Positions 31,712 through 42,186 of a stretch of DNA of 64,000 nucleotides are shown piece by piece. The stretch spans positions 1 to 64,000 of the forward strand of contig NZ_CP081302.1 in NCBI RefSeq assembly GCF_019720735.1, given 5' to 3'. Position numbers and translations under genes: made by a program. Source of the stretch: Mycoplasma sp. Ms02. GTDB lineage: Bacteria; Bacillota_I; Bacilli_A; Mycoplasmatales; Metamycoplasmataceae. Below the pieces are notes generated by a model, which ran no database searches, was not told the origin of the DNA, and worked only from the letters and a program-made list of their open reading frames with translations. Each line of letters begins with the position of its first letter. Position 1 is the stretch's first letter.

Positions 31712-32299
31712 ATGGCTAAAAAAGAAGTAGTTCGTGTTAGTAAGTTAGAATTTATCGCTGGTCAAGCTAAACCTGGTCCTGCACTTGCTGGTGTTGGAAT
31801 CAACATGCCTGACTTTACAAGAGCATTCAACGACGCTACAAGAGATAGAGGGAACGAACCAGTTCCTGTACAAATTACAGTATACAAAGACAAATCATTT
31901 GATTTCAAACTATTTACAGCTCCTGCATCATTCAAAATTAAGCAAGCTGCTAAAATCCAAAAAGGTTCATCAAACGCGAAAACAACAATCGCTGCAACAA
32001 TCAAATTAGAACAACTAAGAGAAATCGCTGAATACAAATTACCTGACTTAAACTGTGACAATGTTGAAGCTGCTATGGCAATCGTTGCCGGAACAGCAAG
32101 AAACATGGGAGTTTTAGTTGAAGGATACGACGATATTGCTAAAGCTAAACAAGAAGCTAAAGCTGCTGCTAAAGCTGCTTCAGCTGCTGCTGCAAAAGAA
32201 GCTTCACTAGCTGCTGCTGCAGAAGAATTAGCAGAATCAAAAGGTAAAGGAATTGAAGTAAACGTTATTTCTGAAGAAAACAAAGGAGATGCTGAATAA
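31712..32299 (+). CDS. rplK: 50S ribosomal protein L11 with an extended C-terminus
   Basis: 195 residues; L11 is usually about 141. The conserved part is clear: KLEFIAGQAKPGPALAGVGI (proline-rich N-terminal domain near the GTPase centre) and the C-terminal rRNA-binding domain ending GTARNMGVLVEG at about residue 138. Residues ~141-195 form an extra Ala/Lys/Glu-rich, probably helical tail (KAAAKAASAAAAKEAS). AAAGGA Shine-Dalgarno about 10 nt before the ATG. rplA follows after 2 nt. Confidence 0.96.
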   Translation: MAKKEVVRVSKLEFIAGQAKPGPALAGVGINMPDFTRAFNDATRDRGNEPVPVQITVYKDKSFDFKLFTAPASFKIKQAAKIQKGSSNAKTTIAATIKLEQLREIAEYKLPDLNCDNVEAAMAIVAGTARNMGVLVEGYDDIAKAKQEAKAAAKAASAAAAKEASLAAAAEELAESKGKGIEVNVISEENKGDAE

Positions 32300-32301
32300 T
32301 T

Positions 32302-32997
32302 ATGGCTAAAAAAGTTTCTAAAAAATTACAAGCTGCTCGTGCTTCATTTGACAAAAATGTTGCTTACGAATTAGAGCAAGCTATTGAATTAGCAAAATCA
32401 ACATCATACGCAAACTTTGATTCATCAATCGATTTAGCTTTTAACTTAAACTTAGACGTTCGTAAAGCAGATCAACAATTACGTGGAGCTGTTTTACTAC
32501 CTCACGGAACAGGTAAATCAATTCGTGTATTAGTTGTTTCAAACACACCTGAAAAATTAAGAGCTGCTGAAGCTGCTGGTGCTGACATTGTTGTTGACGG
32601 ACCTGCTTTAGAGCAAAAAATTAAAGAAGATGATTTTGACTTTGACGTAATGGTTGCAGATCCTGCAATGATGCCTCTTTTAGGAAAATATGGTAAAAAA
32701 CTAGGACCTAAAGGTCTTATGCCAAACCCTAAAACAGGTACAGTTACTCCAACACCTGAAAAAGCTGTTGAAGAACTTAAAAAAGGTAAAGCAAACTACC
32801 GTACAGATAAAGCTGGAATCGTACATACATTAGTTGGTAAAAAATCAATGTCAACTGAACAACTTGTAGAAAATGCGAAGACAGTTATTAGTTTAATTAA
32901 AAAACTTAAACCAGCTGCTGTTAAAGGAACATACATGTTAAACTTAACAGTTTCAGCATCAATGGGACCAAGTGTAAAAATTAAATTAGACAAGTAA
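32302..32997 (+). CDS. rplA: 50S ribosomal protein L1
   Basis: 231 residues, standard length for L1, the mobile L1-stalk protein and, in many bacteria, the repressor of its own operon. Conserved segments: LRGAVLLPHGTGKSIRVLV, LGKYGKKLGPKGLMPNPKTGT (the L1 signature) and AGIVHTLVGKKSM. Coupled to rplK, with GGAGATGCTG just before its start. A terminator follows. Confidence 0.97.
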   Translation: MAKKVSKKLQAARASFDKNVAYELEQAIELAKSTSYANFDSSIDLAFNLNLDVRKADQQLRGAVLLPHGTGKSIRVLVVSNTPEKLRAAEAAGADIVVDGPALEQKIKEDDFDFDVMVADPAMMPLLGKYGKKLGPKGLMPNPKTGTVTPTPEKAVEELKKGKANYRTDKAGIVHTLVGKKSMSTEQLVENAKTVISLIKKLKPAAVKGTYMLNLTVSASMGPSVKIKLDK

Positions 32998-33002
32998 TCC
33001 AA

Positions 33003-33028
33003 TAAAACACCGTATCGGTGTTTTTTTG
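33003..33028 (+). terminator. terminator of rplK-rplA
   Basis: AACACCG/CGGTGTT hairpin followed by a seven-T run. Confidence 0.88.
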
Positions 33029-33126
33029 TTTTTATAAATACTTTCACTAGACCGAACAAGATTGAAAAAGTTGTGTAAATGCTTATATTAAACAAATAAA
33101 TTTAACTATTTTCAAGTTATTAAATT

Positions 33127-34448
33127 TAAACTAGGACAGTTATTTCGGAATTTAAATTATCTATATAAAGCACTTCAGGATTCCTGAGGTGTTTTAAAAT
33201 TGAGTTTTTTCTGAAATCTTTCGGTGTTATATCATTCAATAAAATTGTTAATTTGACTTTTTAGTTCCACAAACGACATATCTTTTGTGGAAATGTTGTA
33301 AATAAGTTCAGTTTTTAGAATTGAGAAAAAGTATTCAATTTCTCTGTTATCCAACGAGTTTCCAACTCTACTCATTGAAATTTTGCCATTCAAGTTTTTT
33401 ATTGTTTCTAAATATTCCTGACTAGAATATTGTGATCCATGATCTGAGTGAATTACGAAGTCATGTATTTTGGAAAAGTTAATAGAAGTTAAAGAATCAA
33501 GAACCAGTTCAACATTATTAGTCCTACTTAGAGATCATCCGACAATCTTTTTGGTTTTATTGTGTAAAACTGCTGACAAAAAGACATGATTTTCCTTAAC
33601 GTCCTTAGGTGCAGAAATATATGTAACATCGGTTGAAAATGTTTCTTGTTTAAGTCCATCAAAATCTCTTTTCATTAGGTCTGGAAATTTAACATTTGTA
33701 TTTTTAGATTCTTTTCTTTTTGATTTTTGTCTGATAACACATTTCAAACCAAGTTTCTTCATTCTTCTTCCTATAGTCCTGTAATTAAGTGCTATTCCAT
33801 GTTTTTTTAATATGTAAAAAGACAGTCTTTCCCTACCGAATCTGAACTTAGTATCTTCCATAGCTTTTTTAATTATTTCCATCTCTTTCTGAATTTGAGA
33901 TTTTTTAAGTGTCATTTTGTATGACCTTTTTACGAAGTCATAAAAAGTAGATTTTTTAAATAAGAAACATAAAATTAGTTGTGATCTTTTCCTGGATTTG
34001 CCTTTCTTTTGGTTTAAAAGTTTTATGGCATCTTGAATTGTAAAATCAACTCCGTTACGATCAAAAATCTCTCTAAACATTTCTATAACAAAAACCATGT
34101 CTTCTTTATCAAAAACATCGTAATCTACTTTTCACTCTGGGCTGCTTAGGTCAACCTTTCTTTTTCTTCCTCTTCTTTCGATTGATGGTTTTTTCTTTTC
34201 TGGCAAAGTACCTTTTTCTTTGTAATTCATATAATAAATTTTAAATTTTTTATACAAACTTGGTTTACCAAAATCAACAAAGAACTTTTCTTTTATATAT
34301 AAGAAAAACATCTTGTCTCCATACTTCTCAAAATTAAACTTTTCATAAACTTTAAAGAGTTTTATAAGCATTTCATTGTTTAAGTTTTTCATTCTTGCTC
34401 CTTTAGAAAAATAAAAATCGGAATTTCCGATTTTTTTGTCCTAGTTTA
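33127..34448 (-). mobile_element. IS3-like insertion sequence, copy 2 (1322 bp)
   Basis: Same length and ends as copy 1 (TAAACTAGGACA inverted repeats at 33127-33138 and 34437-34448), with internal end hairpins at 33171-33195 and 34413-34437. It is flanked by an ATT triplet on both sides, a probable 3-bp target duplication as known for IS3-family elements. Differences from copy 1 seen by eye lie in the N-terminal half of the transposase gene. It sits 84 bp upstream of the sucrose-type PTS gene, between the rplA terminator and that gene, and points away from it. Confidence 0.94.
33157..34392 (-). CDS. IS3-family transposase, copy 2
   Basis: 411 residues, same reading frame and DDE residues as copy 1 (Asp in STDVTYIS, Asp in HSDHGSQYSS, Glu in DNREIEYFF). 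One amino acid difference noticed (KMTLKKSQ here, KMTFKKSQ in copy 1); other base changes are silent. TGA codons encode Trp. No internal stop, so it is likely functional. Confidence 0.93.
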
Positions 34449-34532
34449 ATTTATTCAAAAAAGTTCATATTTGATCATTATTTTCATAGCTAATTAAATT
34501 TTTTTAATAAAATTGAAAAGAAAGGATTTTAT
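34449..34532 (+). promoter_or_regulatory. remaining leader of the sucrose operon beside the IS
   Basis: Only 84 nt separate the IS end from the PTS start. It contains AAAGGA as Shine-Dalgarno about 9 nt before the ATG and AT-rich stretches (TTAAATT, TAATAAAAT) that could act as -10. Any operator further upstream would have been displaced by the IS. Confidence 0.4.
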
Positions 34533-36131
34533 ATGAAATACGATTGAAAAAAGATCACCAAAGACATTACAAAAGGTCTTGGTGGTGAAGATAATATCGA
34601 AAAGGTTTATCACTGTGCAACAAGACTAAGATCAGTTGTTAAAGACACAAACCTTGTAGATAAAGAACTACTTGCTTCAATTGAACTTGCAAAAGGCGTT
34701 AACTTAAACCAAAAAGAAGTTCAAATCATTTTTGGAGCAGGAACAGTTAACAAAGTGTATGAACACTATGTTAAAAATGAACAATCTGTTCAAACTTCAG
34801 CACACGAAGAAAAAACAAAAACTTTTAGCTGAAACGCAACAGAATCATTCAAATCTAACTTGTTTAGAAATACAAGAAACCTTGTAAGAGGATTTGCTGA
34901 AATTTTCATTCCTTTAATTCCTCTTTTCATCGTAGGTGGTATTGCTCTTGCTCTTAATTCATTTGTTGAATCATTCAAGAGTGAAAACACAACCATAAAA
35001 GGATTAGAGTTTATTCTTTCAATGATCGGTGGAGCAATCCTAGGATCATTACCAGCATTCGTTGGTTACACAGCAATGAAAAAATTTGGTGGTAACCCAA
35101 TGTTAGGGCTTGCAGTCGGGATCATTATGGTTTCACCAAGCCTTTTAAACTCATGAGAACAAAAAAGCTTTCAAGTATTCATCGTAGGAGACGGTACAGA
35201 ATTACCTAAAGGTATAGCAAAAGCTTATTCATTGTTCCCTGTGACATGAGGATTCTTTAAATTTGAATTAATTGGATATCAAGCTCAAGTCGTGCCAGTC
35301 TTAATGATTGTTTACTTAGCTTACTGAATCGAAAGATTGATGAAAAAAATATCACACGAATCTATTGCTATTCTTTCAATACCATTAGCAACAGTATTCG
35401 GTTCAGTTTTCTTAGGATTCTGAATTTTAGGACCTATTGGACGTGAAATTTCAAATCTACTAGCCTCAGCATTCAGTGGATTATGAACTTACACAAACTT
35501 CCCATTCTTTGGATTAGGTGGATTAATAATTGGTTTTGTTTACCCATTCTTAGTTGTAACAGGTCTACACCAAGGATTATTACCAATTGAAGCAACTCTG
35601 GTTACAAGCACATCTTCAAAATTCGGAATTGGTATGACATGAATCACACCTATTGCGACAGTTTCAAACATTGCACAAGGTATGACAGGTTTAGGGATAA
35701 TTATTGTTCTATTGATGAACAAACAATCTAAACAAATGTCAAAAGTTGTTTCAGCTACAGTTTCTGCAAACCTAGGTATCACAGAGCCTACATTATTTGG
35801 TGTTAACTTACCATTAAGATACCCATTAATCATCGGAGCGATTGCATCTGCTGCTGGTGGATACTGATTAGGTATGTCGCAAGCATACGCAACATCAAAT
35901 GGTAGTGCTTCATGACTAGGAAATGTCTTACAATTTAGTTGAAAAGTTACAGAAGATCAAAAAGCATACTATGCAGAAAACCTGAAATTCAACTATGTAT
36001 TCCACGACACAATGTCAAACGGAGTAAAAATGGTAATCGGTAACTTAATTACATCTGTAGTAGCCGTTATTGGTACAGTTATTTGATCAAAAACAAAAGG
36101 AAAAGAAGTTCTTGCTAAATGAGCTGCTTAA
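34533..36131 (+). CDS. PTS EIIBC component, sucrose/trehalose type
   Basis: 532 residues. The N-terminal EIIB domain (~1-80) has phosphocysteine Cys28 in VYHCATRLR, the glucose/sucrose-family signature. The EIIC domain (~110-520) has about ten membrane segments, with conserved VVTGLHQGLLPIEATL and GITEPTLFGVNLPLRYP loops. It takes up and phosphorylates a disaccharide. The fused GH32/PfkB enzyme directly downstream makes sucrose the best guess; trehalose or a beta-glucoside is less likely. No EIIA domain is present, so phosphate must come from an EIIA elsewhere. A hairpin terminator or attenuator separates it from the next gene. Confidence 0.9.
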
Positions 36132-36142
36132 TAATATAATAT

Positions 36143-36176
36143 AAAAAAGACCGAAAGGTCTTTTTTTAGGAGACCT
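36143..36176 (+). terminator. intercistronic hairpin, terminator or attenuator
   Basis: AAAAGACC GAAA GGTCTTTTTTT is a compact terminator hairpin (36147-36164 plus T run). The right arm AGGTCT (36156-36161) can instead pair with AGACCT (36171-36176), which would enclose the AGGAG Shine-Dalgarno just before the ATG at 36177. The two structures are mutually exclusive. Partial termination could lower enzyme relative to transporter. Confidence 0.6.
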
Positions 36177-38609
36177 ATGACCAAAAAAGAATCTTTTTAT
36201 AATTCTGAACTGAATTTTGCCAAATCAGTTTCACAAAAACCTTATTACGCAAATACTTTAAACTTTAAAAATAAAAGTCAAATTAAAATCAATCATGTAT
36301 TGTCACAAAAAAGTTCTTACTTAAATGCTGCGCATATTAACCCCTACTCAGGATTATTAAATGATCCTAATGGTATGTTTTACTACGATGGTTTTTACTA
36401 TATTTTTTATCAAAACTCTCCTGCTGTGTCTGCACACAAAAATAAACATTGATCAGCTTATAAAACATCTGACTTTGTTAAGTATGAAGACTTAGGAATA
36501 ATAATAGAACCTTCTGAAGAATTTGATTTGAACGGAATTTACAGTGGTGGAGCTTTTGTTCATAATGATGAAGTGTATTTATACTACACAGGAAACAGAA
36601 AGCTTCCTTCAAAAGAAAAAGAAGGTGAATTTGATCGACTTTCAACAGTGGTAGTAACGAAATTTGATACAAAGACTAACAAAATTGTCAACAAAAAAAG
36701 CTTATTCAGTTTTCCGGCCAATGAGTTCACAGGGCACGTAAGAGATCCTTTCATTTTTGTTGAGAATGATGTTATTTATTTATTACAAGGAGCTCAGCTG
36801 GCTAATGGATTAAAAGGAACAGTAAATGTTTTCAGTTCTAAGTCTCCTGATTCAGATTTTAAGTATCTAGGATATTTAAAAATCAAAGGTTTTGATCTTT
36901 CTGATGCATTTATGCTTGAATGTCCAATGCTATTAAAACAAGGAGACAAATATCTTTTAAGTGTTTCTACGCAAGGAAAAATGTATTTCAATGATAAAGC
37001 CGAAAAAGCAGACACTAATATTTTCTTGATAGGAAAAATTAATTGAGAAACTTTAACTTTTGAAGTTGAATCGTGAAGTTTTGCAGATTGAGGTAATGAT
37101 TTTTATGCTTCGCAAAACTTCAATAACATAGAAGAAAATGTAATAATTGGATGAGCTGCAAAGCCAATTGATATTGATGTTGCAACATTTAGAAATGGGT
37201 TTATGCACTCGCTCACAGCACCTAGAAAAATTTATTTTGAAAACGGAAAGATTTACCAATCTTTTTACAAAATAGATGATTTAGTCTTTGACAGATGAAA
37301 TGAAAATAGTGACTTTGAACTCGCTAAACCTATTTATTTAAAAGCAGACGTAAATAATGATTTTGAAATCAAAATATATAATCACGAAGGTGATGAGTTA
37401 TTAATTCAGTATCAAAACGAAGCTCTTTCGTTAGATAGATCAAATATGTCTGTTTTACAGTCAAATACAGAAAGTTCAGTACTAGAAAGAAAAGTTAAAA
37501 TAAAAGATATAGAAATCATAATTGATAACTCATTAATTGAAATTTTAGCCAACAACGGCTCGTTTGCATCGACAAATAAGTATTTTATTACTGGTAAAAA
37601 ACATATAAAATTAAATAACTTAAATGCAAAATATAAACTAATGAAAGAACATAAAGTTATGAAGAGAAAAGAAAAAGTAATTTTACTACCAGGTGAAGCC
37701 TTAATCGATCAATTTGTTTCAGATCAAGGAGTGACTAAAAAAGTAGGTGGTGCTCCATTAAATGTAGTTGGTGCAATCAATTTATTAAACCAAAGTGCTT
37801 ATTTCTTAGGATCTATTGGTAAAGATTCAAATGGTTCCCTGATTAAAAATTATTTTGAGAATAATAACATGTCGACGCAATATCTTAGTGAACTTGACAA
37901 AAAAACAACAGTTGCTAACGTATCTTTAGATGCATCTGGGGAAAGAAGCTTTACTTTTGAAAGAGGAGCAGATGCCGATTATCTATTAAATCAAGATATT
38001 GATTTCGATGCCTTAGTGTTAAGTAGTGCAACAGCGATGTTAGGTGATAATTTACTAGAAACATACAACAAACTTCTTGCAAAAGCAAATCAGGAATCCA
38101 AACTGGTTTTCTTTGATCCTAATTATCGTGAAGCTTTATATGGAGACCGAATTGAAAAATTCGTTAGCGATACATTAGATTTTATCGCTAAATCGGATGT
38201 TATAAAGTTATCAGATCAAGAATATGAAATGATATTTGATCAAAAACTTGACTTAGAAAATCTTGAAAACTCAAAATTGAGATTATTTACAAACAAAATG
38301 TTTTTAATTACTTTAGGCGAAAAAGGTGTTTTGGTTTCATATAACCATCAACAACTTGTTGTTCCTAGTGTAAAAACAAATGTTGTTGATACAACGGGAG
38401 CAGGAGATTCTTTCTTTGGGTACTTTATTGCTCAGTTTGTTGAAGAAGATCTAAAAATGGATGAATTAAATCTTCAACACTTAAAAGCTATGCTCTTTAA
38501 AGCAAACTTATGTGCTTCATTTGTCATCTCTAAAAAAGGTGCCGTGGAGTCGCTTCCAAGTGTGCAAGAAATTGAGGATAAGTTCAATGAACAGTTTTTT
38601 AACCTTTAG
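36177..38609 (+). CDS. fused sucrose-6-phosphate hydrolase (GH32) and fructokinase (PfkB)
   Basis: One open frame of 810 residues. Residues ~1-490 are a GH32 invertase: nucleophile Asp63 in NDPNG, transition-state Asp190 in RDPF, acid/base Glu248 in ECPML, then a C-terminal beta-sandwich region (~370-490). Residues ~495-810 are a PfkB ribokinase-family sugar kinase: GGAPLNVVGA near 523-533 and DTTGAGDSFF with catalytic base Asp744. Expected reactions are sucrose-6-P to glucose-6-P plus fructose, and fructose plus ATP to fructose-6-P. An ATG at residue 495 (37659) starts exactly where free PfkB proteins start, so separate kinase could also be made; no clear Shine-Dalgarno precedes it. TGA encodes Trp several times in the GH32 half. 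Confidence 0.9.
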
Positions 38610-38811
38610 AAACTTTAAGTTCTTATTATTAGGCGTTTTTGTCTTTGGTTTACTCTCAGGAGTTATCATTAACGTCGTTATCGTGTTTTCTGGTGCCGTG
38701 ATAACATGATTATGATGATTAGTAATGCCTTTAGGTTTTGCATTAATGTTTACCTTATTAGTTTACGGTGTTTTAAACATTTTCGGAATAGCAAAACGAT
38801 TTAATAAATAA
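38587..38811 (+). CDS. small membrane protein
   Basis: 74 residues with two hydrophobic segments (FKFLLLGVFVFGLLSGVIIN and VMPLGFALMFTLLVYGVLNI) joined by a Trp-rich turn (TWLWW, from TGA codons). A basic FGIAKRFNK end follows. No family recognised. Its ATG lies inside the last codons of the fused sucrose enzyme (23-nt overlap), so it is translated from the same mRNA. The shared operon suggests a link to the transporter, but nothing in the sequence proves it. Confidence 0.7.
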
Positions 38812-38817
38812 GTTGAC

Positions 38818-38854
38818 AAAAAAAGCATGTATACAGGTGTATACGTGCTTTTTG
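38818..38854. terminator. bidirectional terminator after the sucrose operon
   Basis: AAAAAGCA.GTATAC/GTATAC.TGCTTTTT long hairpin between the convergent small membrane protein gene and the endonuclease lipoprotein gene. Confidence 0.88.
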
Positions 38855-39862
38855 CTATTCGTTTTCTAGAACTCCAATTGCAACACCTTTGTTGACAAAA
38901 GGAACTGGGTTTTCGCCAAATAAGGATTTTTCAAGCTCTGGATAATCGATGAATGGGTTTCTGATTTGAGCGTAGTCATTATATGTGTCATGGTTTCTTT
39001 TGATATCTCATTTCGACACTTTATCGTTTGAGTGTCAGTTTAGATATATTTGTTGGTATTTATCTTGAATAAAAGGATAGTTAACTGTGAAGATTGAGTT
39101 TTTGTTTGTTATTGATTGATCATTATATGTTAAAGCAAAGTAAAGATAAGCTCTAGCAATATCACCCTTAAACTCGTCGATAACTTCAAATACTACTTCA
39201 TTTTCGCTATCTGTACCAAGTTTTCCGCCATTTTGTGTTGTTGTAGTTGCGTTTTGTACAATACCATGTGGATTGTTATCTCTTAAAGCATTTACTTTAA
39301 TGTCTGTAGGTCAAACAAAGTTTGCATCTGCCACCATAGGTAGAGCTTTATTGAATCATGATTGAGGTATGATGTGCTCTCTGTTAAGACCTTCGCCTTC
39401 TACTTTGGCACCACTTTTACCTTTTGTGTATTCTGCATATGTATAAGGATCTACAGCTTCTGGGTTTTCTGAGTAGAAGTCTAATACTGAATTATCTTTT
39501 TCATAAACAGAATCTTTAAAAGCTTCTGAAGATAGATAAAAGTCTGGAAGATCTTGATACTTTTTGTTTGTGTCTCTTTTAGTTTTTTGAATTTCGAAAA
39601 GAGCGTCTCATAATTCTTTTCCAGATTTACCATCTGCTGCTTCATAATAGTCATTTTCGGCGTCATACTGGATTTTTAATTCTGTGGATTTAACCACTTC
39701 TTCGGTCTTAGAATCCAAAGTTACGTCTGTTTTGGGTTTGGGAGCATCATTGTTTTCTGATGCTTCGCTGTTAGTGTTTTGAGATGAACAAGCAACAGCT
39801 AGCAACGGCGTTGCTAAAGGTAATGCAAGTCATCATGCTTTTTTTAAATTAACTGATTTCAT
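38855..39862 (-). CDS. endonuclease I-family lipoprotein (surface nuclease)
   Basis: 335 residues. Signal peptide with lipobox LAVAC (Cys25) predicts anchoring on the outer membrane face. The mature part has the EndA/NucM endonuclease I pattern: NREHIIPQSWF with catalytic His163 of the His-Me finger, ALRDNNPHG, GDIARAYLYF, and a late RNPFIDYPEL. Asn and Arg positions usual for metal binding are in place. It would degrade extracellular DNA or RNA, a nucleotide-scavenging role common in mycoplasmas that cannot make bases. The linker after Cys25 is low-complexity. Own promoter region is short (39863-39893). TGA codons encode Trp throughout. Confidence 0.87.
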
Positions 39863-39893
39863 AATTTAAATTGTAATACAAAAAAGAAAAAAG

Positions 39894-39916
39894 CAAAAAA
39901 GAGTTATTTAAACTCT
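39894..39916 (-). terminator. terminator of the nuclease trio operon
   Basis: AGAGTT/AACTCT hairpin with a U run on the minus strand. The loop contains the stop codon of the DUF2779-type gene. Confidence 0.75.
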
Positions 39917-42186
39917 AATTTGCCGTTTTGTAAGACGTAATTCTTAGTATCAGAATCGCCTGGATTAATATTATATTCAAAATTAGAAATTTCAGGAGTA
40001 ATTTTTCTAAATAAAAACATAATAAATTCGTACACCATGATCATTGCCTTTACATCGTTTTCACAATATTCAAGTAAGAAAGGTGTGATCTGGTTTCAAG
40101 AAAGTTCTTTGGTATTGCCTAAGTATCTTTGAATTGCTTCGTGCATTGCCATTGTACCTTTTTGAATTGTCAATGTTTTATAAGGTTTAATTAAATTGGC
40201 CATAGGAAGTCTATTTTTTGTAATTGCATATTCAACTTTTTTAATTGAGTAAGATCAATTCATGTCTCTTAAAAAAACCATCATTAACTGTTTTGCCTTA
40301 TTATCTACTCCTTGTTCGCTGTTTTTAATAATCTCGATATCTCCATTTTTAAACTCAAAAAAGAACAGATCAGAGTAACCCTCAGCACTAATTCACTTTA
40401 ATTGAGGTCTAAAACAATCCATTAGATCGATCGTGTTGTTATTAATGTGCATAACCATTGAATGAAATTCATTTTCATCTTTAATGCCTAATTGATAAAA
40501 CTCTTTTTGAAAATCTTGAGCCCTTTTATAGAAACCAGGATCTACTTCAGAATCTTTTCTGCAGTTTAGATGTTTTTTAACCAAACTAAGAATTTCGTTG
40601 TTTCTTATGTTTTCGTAATTCTTATTAAACACTACAAAAAGATCTGCCTTATTGCTGTAAATGTATTTTATAAATTTAACAAGCTCAATAAGCTTGGTTT
40701 TGTTTGTGTCAAAAATATAGTTTTCAATTCGTTCTGTTTTCCCGTTTATGGTTTCAATTATTGAAACTTGGTTGACTATTTGCTGATAGCAATAAGCACC
40801 ATCAACTATTGGAAGAATTGATGAGAATCCCTCGTAGTCGTACCAAATAATTCTTTTATCTTTTTCGTGCATTTTTTTGATTACGTTAAGTGCTGATAAA
40901 CGTACAAAATTTTTATAACCTTGGAAATCGCTCATTAGTTGATGTGTTTTTTTTGGGTTGTACTGATCGACTGATTTGGCGAATAACATTGATGAAGTGA
41001 ATCTAAAATTATGACCAAATAGTAGCTTTGTAATCATGGCTATTACATCTTTGTCAATGTGTTTATTCTCCCAATATTTGTACTTGCATCATTCATCATC
41101 TTGAGAGTTTATAGCTGACTCAAATTTGAAATCTTTTAAACCTGTAATTGCTAAACTGACTGTTTCATAGGTGTTTTCATGATTTTGGTATTGTTTATAA
41201 ACTGAAATTAACTTTGATAATTGCTGCGTGAAATTACCTGGTATGATTGGAGTCACTTTTTCTAGAACTTTATCATAATTAAATTCTTGCTCATTTTTCT
41301 TTGATCTAAGAACGCCTTCAGGAATCATTTGTGATGCCACAAAATCAATTATCTTGTAGTTTCTATCAGCACCATATCTTTTAGCTTCTGATCAAACTTT
41401 ACCTGTTACTTTTGCTTCATATGATCACATTTCGTCAAAACTTTTAGGTTTTGTTGGCTTGGAATTACTAAATAAAGACCCAAGAGCTTCAAAATATGGT
41501 GGATTGTCTTGAGTTGTGTCCATGTAATACTGAGCCATTGAATCTATAGCAATTAAAGAAATATCATTAACATTTATTTTTAAGCTTTTTAGGATCTGAA
41601 AATCGTAAAATGCTTTTAGGTAATTATCGCCAGAAAGTTTGCTTGAATATTTTAAGTAAACAATTTTGGCTAAATTTTTGTCAAAAATTAATGGATTAGT
41701 TACGAATCAGTAATTATTTTGACCATCACTTTCTTTCATATATCCAAATTGCGCTCCTATGATAAGCTTAATTTTTTCGTCAGAAAGTGCTTTTAGAGTG
41801 AATTGTGCTTTGTCAACAAAAGATAAATTGTTGGGCACGAATATGATCTCATCATGTTGATATTGTTGCTTTTTGGCGTAAAAATCTATAGCCTTGGTTG
41901 TATAAATATCAAAAGATTTATTGTATTCAATTGCGATGAAATCAGATTTCTGATCAGATGCCGAATAAGAAAGAAAATCCTCGTCGTCGATATTTACTTC
42001 TGATTCTTCATCGTCTTTAGAGTAAATGTTTAACTTGTCTTCGTCTGTTAAAGTGTAGTTATATTTGCTTTCAAAGAGTTTTTCCATTGTTTCTAATGGA
42101 TTTGCGTCAAAGATAAAAAAATCCAAGTCTCATAGTTGACGTTGGAAATTTTTGTAAGTGATTTTTATATCTTTAAGGTTGTTCAT
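39904..42186 (-). CDS. DUF2779-type protein: degenerate Cas4-like plus DnaQ-like exonuclease
   Basis: 760 residues. The C-terminal third matches the DUF2779 exonuclease domain, a DEDD RNase H fold: Asp450 and Glu452 in WYDYEGF, then QQIVNQVSI, a mid TIDLMDCFRP and a late LLEYCENDV (motif III). The N-terminal half resembles the Cas4/PD-(D/E)XK part of this family (LIFDKNLAKIVYLKYSS ... AFYDFQILKSLKI), but the expected ExK glutamate is replaced (YLKYSS), so that site is probably inactive. Likely role: DNA or RNA end processing. The start overlaps the upstream nuclease gene by 14 nt. About ten TGA codons encode Trp. Confidence 0.78.

Noticed and set aside
31762-32283. 173-residue open frame antisense to rplK
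   Set aside because: It is the mirror of the Ala-rich L11 gene. Its composition is explained by the codons of the real gene, and it has no ribosome binding site.
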